Shown: one piece after another, positions 16,727 to 23,204 of the stretch
Layout: each line of letters opens with the position of its first letter
Position numbering within the stretch: position 1 is the stretch's first letter
NCBI GenBank assembly: GCA_963813485.1
Contig: CAWEZE010000013.1
Span: forward strand, 1 to 64,000
Length of the DNA: 64,000 nt
Source of the DNA: DASQUK01 sp963813485
GTDB taxonomy: Bacteria; Actinomycetota; Acidimicrobiia; Acidimicrobiales; VFJN01
Reading direction: 5' to 3'
The notes under the pieces: generated by a model
The model's database searches: none
Told to the model about the DNA's origin: nothing
The model's input: the letters and a program-made list of their open reading frames with translations, nothing else
Position numbers and translations under genes: made by a program

Positions 16727-18256
16727 TCAGATGAGCCTGAGTTGGCTCGGGCCTGGAGTCGCTGCGTTCGGGTCGTGCGCCGGTGGGGCGTCTCGGCCGG
16801 TGTGGTGCCGCGGATCGGTGCGCTCGACCGCCAGCCCGCCGAAGCGCCGCACCAGCGCACGGATGCGGGTATCCAGCTCCTGCTGCTCGGCCTTGGGCGC
16901 GTACGCGCGGTCGCGGTAGCGCCGGCGATAGCTCGCCAGGAGACCGGGATGGGACTCGGCCAGACGGCTGAGGAACACCTCCTTCACACCAGGGCGCAGG
17001 TGGAGCAGCACCGAGGAGATGGAGCGGGCACCGGCGTCCACGCACGCCCGGACCACCGTCTCGAGCTGCTCGGGACCGTCCGACAGTTGGGGCAGCACGG
17101 GGGCGACGAGCACGCCGGTGGGTACCCCGGCGGCGTTGAGCTGCTCGACCGCCCGGACGCGGTGAGCCGGGTGCGGGGTCCCCGGTTCGGTGGTCCGCCA
17201 CACCGCCTCGTCGAGGGTGCCGATCGACAGGTTGACCCGTACATCGGTGCGTCGGGCCGCCTCGGCCAGGAGTTCGATGTCACGTAGCACCAGCGTGGAC
17301 TTGGTCAGGATCGAGAACGGGTTGCCGCGCTCGACCAGGGCCTCGACGATGCCGCGGGTGAGCCGGTACTTGCCCTCGGCACGCTGGTAGGGATCGGTGT
17401 TGGTGCCCATGGCAATGAGCTCGCCCGCCCATCGCCTGGGATCGAGCTCGTGCCGCAGCCGCGACACGGCGTTGACCTTGACCACGATGCGGCGCTCGAA
17501 GTCGCGATCGGCATCGAGGTCGAGGTAGGTGTGGGTGGGCCGGGCAAAGCAGTTGTGGCTGACCACACCGTTGGCGATGAAGTCGCCCGTGCCCGTGGTC
17601 ATGTCGAACAGGGCAAGATCGGCGCCGAGCGGCTCGATGCCCACGACCCGCCGCTGCGCGCCGCCGCTGATGGCCGCGCGGACAGCCCCATCGACGGCGC
17701 CACACTCACTGCCCGGGAAGTCATCGACGCCGACCAGCGAGTGGTGCCGGGTGAGATGCGGGCGTGGGCCCGAGCCCAGTCCGGTGCGGGACACGTGCTT
17801 CCAGCCCCGGTCGGTGAGGAACCGGTGGTCGCCGCTGGCGACCAGCCGGGTGTCGTCGGCCAGCGTCACCCGGTAGGCGGGTTTGGTGGTCGACCAGTGG
17901 TCGAGGACGGTCGTCGGGACGCAACGCCGGCTGGCGCCATCGCGAACCGTGCCGCAGACCTCGTCGCCCGGCCGCACGTCGGCCAGGGCCCTGGTGCTGC
18001 CGTCGGACATGAGGATGGGCGTCTCGCCCGCCAGGCAGTAGGTGCATGCGTGGCTGCAGCCGCGATACGCGTTGATCGTGTAGCGGAAGCCGAACGGTGC
18101 CCCCGGCACCTCGTTGATGACCCGCTGGGCCCTCACGTGGAGGAACTCCATGCCTCGGAACTCGCCGCGGCCCGGCTCTCGTTCGAACACCGGCTCGTCG
18201 AACAGCGCCCCCTGCGCCTGTGGCCGGTCGGCCTGGCGCCAACGCAACTCCGTCAC
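16727..18256 (-). CDS. Rv2578c-type radical SAM protein interrupted by an intein
   Basis: A 509-aa precursor. The host protein starts MTELRWRQADRP and has the radical SAM cysteine motif split by an intein: Cys67 and Cys71 lie before it (GCSHACTY) and the third Cys is residue 236, the first after it (CFARPTHTYLDLD). Splicing would leave a 347-aa protein with a continuous C-x3-C-x2-C motif for a 4Fe-4S cluster. Downstream segments MGTNTDPYQ and TKSTLVLRDIELL fit the Rv2578c/SplB-like group. Rv2578c of Mycobacterium tuberculosis is, from memory, a LexA-regulated gene, and an SOS-box-like site lies just upstream here. A DNA-damage role such as photoproduct repair is possible but unproven. Start is GTG and probably leaderless. 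Confidence 0.92.
   Translation of the reverse strand: MTELRWRQADRPQAQGALFDEPVFEREPGRGEFRGMEFLHVRAQRVINEVPGAPFGFRYTINAYRGCSHACTYCLAGETPILMSDGSTRALADVRPGDEVCGTVRDGASRRCVPTTVLDHWSTTKPAYRVTLADDTRLVASGDHRFLTDRGWKHVSRTGLGSGPRPHLTRHHSLVGVDDFPGSECGAVDGAVRAAISGGAQRRVVGIEPLGADLALFDMTTGTGDFIANGVVSHNCFARPTHTYLDLDADRDFERRIVVKVNAVSRLRHELDPRRWAGELIAMGTNTDPYQRAEGKYRLTRGIVEALVERGNPFSILTKSTLVLRDIELLAEAARRTDVRVNLSIGTLDEAVWRTTEPGTPHPAHRVRAVEQLNAAGVPTGVLVAPVLPQLSDGPEQLETVVRACVDAGARSISSVLLHLRPGVKEVFLSRLAESHPGLLASYRRRYRDRAYAPKAEQQELDTRIRALVRRFGGLAVERTDPRHHTGRDAPPAHDPNAATPGPSQLRLI
17552..18037 (-). mobile_element. 162-residue mini-intein in the radical SAM cysteine motif
   Basis: Residues 74-235 of the precursor. 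Block A begins with Cys74 (CLAGETPILMSDGSTRAL), block B is VASGDHRFLT with the catalytic-type His, block F is LFDMTTGTGDFIANG, and block G is VVSHN followed by Cys236 as the +1 nucleophile. The usual block B Thr is a Ser. At 162 residues there is no room for a homing endonuclease and no LAGLIDADG or HNH motif, so it is a splicing-only mini-intein that cannot home by itself. Inteins are known in this family, so the site is probably shared with relatives. Confidence 0.93.
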
Positions 18257-18263
18257 GCATCCG

Positions 18264-18285
18264 ACTATATGCGAACATATGTACG
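18264..18285 (-). promoter_or_regulatory. SOS-box-like site and -10 of the radical SAM gene
   Basis: CGAACATATGTACG (18272-18285) matches the actinobacterial LexA box CGAAC-N4-GTTCG with one mismatch. On the minus strand TATAGT (18269-18264) lies directly downstream of it, 7 nt before the GTG at 18256, so a repressor on the box would sit in the -35/-10 spacer of a leaderless promoter. Confidence 0.6.
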
Positions 18286-18383
18286 TCTGCTAGACGATTT
18301 CTTTCCCCGCAACCGCCCTCAACATCACTTGCGGCTCCCAGGTGCACCGACCCGCGAGCCGTCCAGCAGGGGGCAGCGGCTCA

Positions 18384-18516
18384 GGAGCCGAGCGGATAGG
18401 GCGGTTCGTGCAGCCTACGCGTGGGAATTCGGCGGTCGACGGCCAGCTCCACGGCTCGGCTCCCCGGGAACACTGAGCACCATGAGCCAAGAGGACGTGC
18501 CTATCCGCTCAGGTCC
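18384..18516. repeat. 133-bp inverted-end element, copy A
   Basis: Ends GGAGCCGAGCGGATAGG (left) and, inverted, GGACCTGAGCGGATAGG (right) differ at two of 17 positions. It differs from copy B (26322-26454) at two of 133 positions by eye. The right end stops at 18516, one base before the TetR stop codon (18517-18519). The left end contains GGAGCCGAGC, which can pair either with the right end or with an internal GCTCGGCTCC at 18454-18463. No transposase gene is linked. Confidence 0.9.
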
Positions 18517-19104
18517 TCAGTCGGCGGCCGCCACGGCGTTTGCCGGCGCCAGGAGGTCCTGCAGCACGGCCCGAACGGCAACGAACGGCTCGGTCGAGCG
18601 CTCGCCCTTGCCGATGACGATCGTGCCCTCGATCGCGGCGACGATCAGGGTCGCCAGGCCATGGGCCTCGGCGGGGGAGCGACCCTCGGCTTCGAGCGCC
18701 TCGGCGAACCGGTCTATCCACCCGCGGAGAGCCCGCCCGGTGGCCGTGGCCAGGGTCTCGTGGGCCGCCGCTGCGTCGAGTGCGACGGTGGCGACCGCGC
18801 AGCCCTCGGCGAAGTCGGTGTGGAGGAAGTGCTCGATGTAGTCGTCGAAGAAGGTGGCGACGCCCTCACCGACGGTGCTGGCCTCTTCGAGACGGTCCTC
18901 CAGGGTCCGCGTCACGCGCTCCGCGAAGTAGTCGACGGCGGCCGCCGCCAGCTCCTCCTTTCCGCCTGGGAAGTGGAAGTACATCGAGCCCTTGGGGGCC
19001 TGAGCCTCGGTCATCACCTGGTTGAGCCCGGTCGCGCCGTAGCCCTGTTTGCGCAGGAGGCGGCTGGTGGTGCGGACGAGACGATCACGTGTGTCGGATG
19101 CCAC
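18517..19104 (-). CDS. TetR/AcrR-family repressor
   Basis: A 195-aa regulator with GTG start. The N-terminal helix-turn-helix is typical: RDRLVRTTSRLLRKQGYGAT, GLNQVMTEAQAPKGSMYFHF, then PGGKEELAAAAVDYF. The GSMYFHFPGGKEEL recognition region and C-terminal part (DFAEGCAVATVALD) match the LmrA/YxaF-like branch, which often controls quinone, flavonoid or drug-response genes. It is divergent from a four-gene operon; two GACYGGTCTA sites in the 67-bp intergenic region are good candidates for its operators. Its stop codon abuts repeat copy A. Confidence 0.9.
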   Translation of the reverse strand: MASDTRDRLVRTTSRLLRKQGYGATGLNQVMTEAQAPKGSMYFHFPGGKEELAAAAVDYFAERVTRTLEDRLEEASTVGEGVATFFDDYIEHFLHTDFAEGCAVATVALDAAAAHETLATATGRALRGWIDRFAEALEAEGRSPAEAHGLATLIVAAIEGTIVIGKGERSTEPFVAVRAVLQDLLAPANAVAAAD

Positions 19105-19126
19105 ACCGTCAGCCTACAACTAAGGC

Positions 19127-19165
19127 GACCGGTCTATTGACTATGACGACTGGTCTAGTTACGTT
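19127..19165 (+). promoter_or_regulatory. promoter with tandem TetR-type operators
   Basis: GACCGGTCTA (19127-19136) and GACTGGTCTA (19148-19157) are spaced 21 bp, two helical turns. Between and over them is a promoter: -35 TTGACT (19137-19142), 17-bp spacer, -10 TACGTT (19160-19165), with the ATG at 19172 six bases later, so the message is probably leaderless. One operator borders the -35 and the other fills the spacer, a layout expected for repression by the divergent TetR protein. Confidence 0.7.
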
Positions 19166-19171
19166 CGATCC

Positions 19172-19678
19172 ATGCTGCTGCGAGCATCGAGAGCCGGGGA
19201 CCTCGAGCTGCTGCGGGCCCTCATCGCTCGTTGCTCTCCGGAGACGCTCTACCGGCGGTACCACGGAACCGGGCCGCGGGCGATCGAGCGAGAGCTCACC
19301 CGGGTCGCCTCGCCGGCGGACGAGCACCGGTCGTGGGTGGTCGTCGACGGTGACGAGGTGCGGGGCACGGCGAGCCTGGCGCGCTCCCGTTCCGGTGCGA
19401 CCGAGATGGCGCTGCTGGTGGAGGACCGGTGGTTCCGGCGCGGGATCGGGCGAGCGCTCGTCGGTGCCCTCACGGCCCACGCCGAGCTCGTCGGGCTCGA
19501 GACGATCACAGCGTCGATCCAGGCCGACAACGAACGGGCGGTGCGTTTCATCCGGGCGGTGGCTCCCCAGGCGAGCATCCGGTTCGTCGGCGGTGCCGAG
19601 CTCGAGGTGCGGCTGCCGGTGGCTGCGGTGGCATCCGGCCTTGCCCGGGCCACAAGTCCCACACGGGAGGCGGCGTGA
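19172..19678 (+). CDS. GNAT-family acetyltransferase
   Basis: A 168-aa single-domain GNAT protein: MLLRASRAGDLELLRALIAR at the start, substrate-loop region SPETLYRRYHGT, then the beta-4/acetyl-CoA segment ATEMALLVEDRWFRRGIG with the RRGIGRALVGALTAHA loop and ITASIQADNERAVRFIRA. The N-terminal SPETLYRRYHG resembles the GNAT module of acetate-CoA ligase-type and Rv0998-like cAMP-dependent acetyltransferases; notably the next gene encodes a cyclic-nucleotide-binding-like domain. First gene of the TetR-controlled operon; stop overlaps the next start (GTGA). Acceptor unknown. Confidence 0.85.
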   Translation: MLLRASRAGDLELLRALIARCSPETLYRRYHGTGPRAIERELTRVASPADEHRSWVVVDGDEVRGTASLARSRSGATEMALLVEDRWFRRGIGRALVGALTAHAELVGLETITASIQADNERAVRFIRAVAPQASIRFVGGAELEVRLPVAAVASGLARATSPTREAA

Positions 19679-20109
19679 GGGCCCGGCGCCGCCCGGACGT
19701 GGCGGTCCTGGCCGAGGTTCCCCCCTTCGACCGGTATGCGCACACGTCCCTCGCACCGCTCGTTCCCCACGCCGACCGGCTTCGCGTTGCCGACGGCACC
19801 GTCGTCGTCCGTGAGGGCCACCGGGCCAGGCAGCTCGTCATCGTGGTGGCCGGTGCATTGCTCGCCACCCGCGGCCGGCGGCTGGTCGGGGCGCTGGGCC
19901 CGGGCACCTGGATCGGCGCCGAGGAACTGCTCGCCGACCGGGCACACGACTGCACCCTGGTTGCGGCTGAGGACCTGGAGGTGCTCGTGCTGAACGGGCC
20001 CGCCTATCGCTGGGCGGTCCAGACGCTGCCGGGACTGGCCGACGTGCGGGTGCTCGACCTGCGTCGGGTGGAAGCGGCGCTCGAGCAGCAGGCTACGTTC
20101 ACGGGGTGA
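19675..20109 (+). CDS. cyclic-nucleotide-binding-like (cNMP) domain protein
   Basis: A 144-aa protein beginning VRARRRPDVAVLAEVPPF. The core follows the cNMP beta-barrel: PPFDRYAHTSLAPLVPHADRLRV, VREGHRARQLVIVVAGALLA, then LGPGTWIGAEELLADRAHDC and LVAAEDLEVLVLNGPAYRW. The phosphate-binding cassette looks degenerate (GAEELLADRAHDCTL lacks the canonical Arg-Ala-Ala), so nucleotide binding is uncertain. There is no DNA-binding domain. With the preceding GNAT it resembles a split version of mycobacterial cAMP-regulated acetyltransferases, in which both domains form one chain; this is inference. Coupled on both sides by GTGA overlaps. Confidence 0.75.
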   Translation: MRARRRPDVAVLAEVPPFDRYAHTSLAPLVPHADRLRVADGTVVVREGHRARQLVIVVAGALLATRGRRLVGALGPGTWIGAEELLADRAHDCTLVAAEDLEVLVLNGPAYRWAVQTLPGLADVRVLDLRRVEAALEQQATFTG

Positions 20110-20981
20110 CCGAACGGGACGTGGCGGCGGCTAACGCCGAAACCCAGCTCTCGCAGGCCGACAAGGCCGCACGGTTTCTCGCGCTGCACGGCGGCCCAAC
20201 CCCCCTGCTCATGCCCAATCCTTGGGACCCGGGGTCGGCCAGGCTGCTCGACTGGCTCGGGTTCGAGGCCCTCGCCACGACCAGCAGCGGGTTCGCCGCC
20301 ACCCTGGGCCGGCTGGACGGATCCGTCAGCCGCGACGAGGCGCTGGCGCACGCGGCGTCGATCGTCGCCGCCACCGACCGGCCCGTGTCGGCCGACCTCG
20401 AGAACTGCTTCGCCCACGATCCCGCCGGTGTCGCGACGACTGTCCGCCTGGCGATCGACACGGGCCTGGCCGGCTGCTCGGTCGAGGACTTCGGCCGGCG
20501 GCCCGACGCCCAGATCTACGACGCGGGCCTGGCGGCCGAGCGGGTGGCGGCGGCCGCCGAGGCCGCCCACGCCGGTCCTGTCCACTTCGTGATCACGGCG
20601 CGCGCCGAGAACCACATCCGCGGCCGCCCGGACCTTGCCGACACCATCGCTCGGCTGCAGGCGTACCAGGAGGCGGGCGCCGACGTGCTGTTCGCACCCG
20701 GACTGAGCGACCTCGACGAGGTACGCCAGGTTGTGGCGTCGGTCGACCGCCCCCTCAACGTGCTTCCCGGGCTGGGTGCTCCGACGGTGGCGGAGCTCGG
20801 CGAGGCGGGGGTCCGGCGCATCTCGGTGGGCGGAGCGTTCGCCTTCGCGGCGCTGGCGGGGGTGGCCGACGCAGCCCGCGAACTGCGCGAGCAGGGGACC
20901 TATGGGTTCCGCGAGCGATCCCGCGTCGGGCTGACGGCGGTGAGGGAAGCGTTCGCCGACACCGAGGAGGGCGGATCATGA
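20106..20981 (+). CDS. isocitrate lyase/PEP mutase superfamily enzyme
   Basis: A 291-aa TIM-barrel protein. Family landmarks are LLMPNPWDPGSARLLDWLGF, ATTSSGFAATLGRLDGS, VSADLENCF (metal site), GCSVEDFGRRPD and the ITARAENHIRGRPDL segment. Catalytic classes in this fold include PEP mutase, methylisocitrate lyase and oxaloacetate hydrolase; the C-terminal LPGLGAPTVAELGEAGVRRI is common in the uncharacterised actinobacterial group. The lyase-type KKCGH cysteine motif is absent, so classical isocitrate lyase activity is unlikely. Third gene of the TetR-controlled operon, overlapping both neighbours. Confidence 0.85.
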   Translation: MTERDVAAANAETQLSQADKAARFLALHGGPTPLLMPNPWDPGSARLLDWLGFEALATTSSGFAATLGRLDGSVSRDEALAHAASIVAATDRPVSADLENCFAHDPAGVATTVRLAIDTGLAGCSVEDFGRRPDAQIYDAGLAAERVAAAAEAAHAGPVHFVITARAENHIRGRPDLADTIARLQAYQEAGADVLFAPGLSDLDEVRQVVASVDRPLNVLPGLGAPTVAELGEAGVRRISVGGAFAFAALAGVADAARELREQGTYGFRERSRVGLTAVREAFADTEEGGS

Positions 20982-21733
20982 CCGACGGCAGAGTCGCGAC
21001 CGTGGTCATCTTCGACGACCTGGAGGCCGAGCAGGAACGGCTCGAGGCGATCCTCGACGGGCTCGACGACCCCGCCTGGCGCTCGCCGTCGGCCGCCGAG
21101 GGTTGGAGTGTGGCCGATGTCGTCCTGCACCTCGCGCAGACCGAGGAGGCGGTGGTCATGTCGGCCGCCGGTGGCGACGGATTCGAACGGACGTGGACCG
21201 GGGCGACTGGCGTCGACGATGCCGCCGAGCGAATGGTCCAGGCCGAGCGCGCCGAACCTTCGGTCGTGTTCGAGCGCTGGAAGGCGGGGCGCCGGGCGGC
21301 ACTGGCGACCCTACGCGGCGCCGATCCGCAGCAGCCCATCCCGTGGGTGGCAACCCGCCTCAAGCCCGCCACGCTGGCCACGACGCGCCTGGCCGAGCAC
21401 TGGGCGCACGGGCTCGACATCACCGATCCGCTCGGGGTGTCGTTTCCCGACACCGATCGACTGCGCCATGTCGCCTGGCTGGCCCACGGCACGCTGCCCT
21501 ACGCCTTCGCGCTCGCCGGCCAGGAGAGCCACCAGGTGTTCTGCGAACTGACCGCGCCCTCGGGCGACACGTGGCGCTACGGACCGGCGGATGCCGACTC
21601 GACGATCACCGGTGCGGCAGGCGCGTTCTGCCGGGTCGGGGCGCATCGGCTGGCGCCCGAGGCTTCGGGCCTCGTCGCCACGGGGCCGAACGGCGAGGCG
21701 GCGTTGCGAGTCGTTCGCACCTACGCCGGCTGA
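20978..21733 (+). CDS. TIGR03084-like maleylpyruvate-isomerase-family protein
   Basis: A 251-aa protein starting MTDGRVATVVIFDDLEAEQE. It has the DinB-like N-terminal bundle with metal-type histidines (GWSVADVVLHLAQTEE; later RLAEHWAHGLDIT) and a C-terminal SCP-like part. This arrangement is that of mycothiol-dependent enzymes (maleylpyruvate isomerase fold), and the specific spacing recalls the TIGR03084 group. Substrate unknown. Its ATG overlaps the previous stop, and its own TGA is immediately followed by truncated repeat copy D. Last gene of the operon. Confidence 0.8.
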   Translation: MTDGRVATVVIFDDLEAEQERLEAILDGLDDPAWRSPSAAEGWSVADVVLHLAQTEEAVVMSAAGGDGFERTWTGATGVDDAAERMVQAERAEPSVVFERWKAGRRAALATLRGADPQQPIPWVATRLKPATLATTRLAEHWAHGLDITDPLGVSFPDTDRLRHVAWLAHGTLPYAFALAGQESHQVFCELTAPSGDTWRYGPADADSTITGAAGAFCRVGAHRLAPEASGLVATGPNGEAALRVVRTYAG

Positions 21734-21810
21734 GGACGTGAGCGGATCGGCACGTACTCTTGGCTCACGGTGGTCAGCGCTGCCGGGGAGCCGAGCTGTC
21801 GAGCCGGTGG
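21734..21810. repeat. 133-bp element, copy D (inverted and truncated)
   Basis: Starts GGACGTGAGCGGATCGG directly after the TGA at 21731-21733 and follows the reverse complement of copy C for about 75 bp (through CACGG-TGGTCAGCGCTGCC-GGGG and the GAGCCGAGCTG segment), then ends short of the VOC stop codon at 21817. The other inverted end is missing. Confidence 0.8.
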
Positions 21811-21816
21811 CGGCGG

Positions 21817-22290
21817 TCAGAGGCTGAGCGGCTTGATCGGTGCGGCGACGAGCGCCGGGTCGGCGCGCCAGTCGACGCCGGGCACGTCGATGTAGAGCTC
21901 GATCTCGTTGCCGTCGGGGTCCGCGATGTAGAGGCTGTGGGTGACCGTGTGGTCGCTGGCGCCCAGGACGGGCGTCCCTGCCTCCCGCAGCCGATCGAGC
22001 GCTTCCCGCAGCTCCTCGTCGGAGTCACCGACCTTGAGTCCGAAGTGGTACAGGCCCACGTGGCGGCCCTCCGGCTGCGAGGCGGCGTCCGGCCCGACTT
22101 CGATGAGCAGCAGCTCGTGATGCGTGCGGCCCGACGGGGCCGAGAACGCCGCTATCGGCGCCCGGAGCGGGGATGACCCGTCGCCGTCGGGCACGACCTG
22201 CCGCCAGCCGAGCACGTCGCGGTAGAAGTGGGCGGACCGCTCCACGTCGCGCACGTACAGGACGATGTGTCCGAGTTCCTTGATCTCCAT
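21817..22290 (-). CDS. VOC-family dioxygenase-like protein
   Basis: A 157-aa VOC protein: LGHIVLYVRDVERSAHFYRD, LGWRQVV, a metal-type His-Glu pair (HHELLLIEVG), GLYHFGLKV and a final SLYIADPDGNEIELYIDVPG with the E of the metal site. This pattern matches CatE-like/fosfomycin-resistance-like single-module members. A binding site GAGGAGCGG precedes the ATG. It is the last gene of the minus-strand catabolic run after the aldehyde dehydrogenase pair, 17 bp away. The substrate is not evident. Confidence 0.87.
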   Translation of the reverse strand: MEIKELGHIVLYVRDVERSAHFYRDVLGWRQVVPDGDGSSPLRAPIAAFSAPSGRTHHELLLIEVGPDAASQPEGRHVGLYHFGLKVGDSDEELREALDRLREAGTPVLGASDHTVTHSLYIADPDGNEIELYIDVPGVDWRADPALVAAPIKPLSL

Positions 22291-22307
22291 GGGAACCGCT
22301 CCTCGTC

Positions 22308-23204
22308 CTAGATCCCGACCGGGTGCCAGACGGTCTTCGTTTCGAGGAAGGCCATCATGCGGTCGAGGCCGGGGTCGACGGTCCAGTCAGCTTCGGCGCC
22401 GTCGCCCGAGCCCGCCGGTGGGCGCAGGACCCGCTTGAGGTTCTCCGCAGCCGCCGCCTCGAGCTCGGTCGCCGCCTCCAGGTCGCCGATGCCGGTCAGG
22501 TCGATGGCGTTGACGTCCATGTGCGAGGCCAGCCACGGAGCAATCTCGCCCGGGTGGCCGGTGAGCAGGTTGACGACGCCCCCCGGCAGGTCGGAGGTGG
22601 CCAGCACCTCCGCCAGCGTGATGGCCGGCAGCGGCGCCGACTCCGACGCCACGACCACGGCCGTGTTGCCGGTGACGATCACCGGCGCCACCACCGACAC
22701 GAGGCCGAGCAGTGACGAGGCCGGGGGAGCGATCAGCGCCACCACGCCGGTGGGCTCGGGAACCGAGAAGTCGAAGTAGGGCCCGGCCACAGGGTTGGAC
22801 GATCCGTGCACCTGGTGCACCTTGTCGCTCCAGCCGGCGTACCAGACCCAGCGGTCGATGGCGGCGTCGACCGCCGCCTCGGCGTCGCCCGGTCCCAGGC
22901 CCTCGCCGGCGCCCACCTCGTCGACGAACTGCGAGCGGCGGCCCTCGAGCATCTCGGCCACTCGGTAGAGCACCTGGCCCCGGTTGTAGGCGGTAGCGGA
23001 CGACCAGCCCGGGAACGCCTTGCGGGCCGCGACCACCGAGTCGCGGGCGTCCTTGCGCGACGCCAGTGCGGCGTTGGCGAGGAAGCGCCCCCCGTCGGCC
23101 GAGCGGACCTCGTAGCTGCGCCCCGACTCCGACCGGGGAAAGGCACCGCCGATGTACAGCTTGTACGTCTTGCGGACCTCCAGCCGCTCGCTGCCGTCAG
23201 ACAT
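22308..23204 (-). CDS. truncated aldehyde dehydrogenase domain without catalytic cysteine
   Basis: A 298-aa protein, MSDGSERLEVRKTYKLYIGG, matching only the N-terminal NAD-binding part of aldehyde dehydrogenases (FPGWSSATAYNRGQVLYRVA, PTGVVALIAPPASSLLGLVS, GGVVNLLTGHPGEIAPWLAS). It stops where the catalytic domain should begin: the Cys loop and the general-base Glu are absent. The start overlaps the end of a complete aldehyde dehydrogenase by 8 bp. A full domain followed by a degenerate second domain is the plan of ALDH16 enzymes, so this pair looks like a split ALDH16. A structural or regulatory subunit role is inferred. Confidence 0.8.
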   Translation of the reverse strand: MSDGSERLEVRKTYKLYIGGAFPRSESGRSYEVRSADGGRFLANAALASRKDARDSVVAARKAFPGWSSATAYNRGQVLYRVAEMLEGRRSQFVDEVGAGEGLGPGDAEAAVDAAIDRWVWYAGWSDKVHQVHGSSNPVAGPYFDFSVPEPTGVVALIAPPASSLLGLVSVVAPVIVTGNTAVVVASESAPLPAITLAEVLATSDLPGGVVNLLTGHPGEIAPWLASHMDVNAIDLTGIGDLEAATELEAAAAENLKRVLRPPAGSGDGAEADWTVDPGLDRMMAFLETKTVWHPVGI

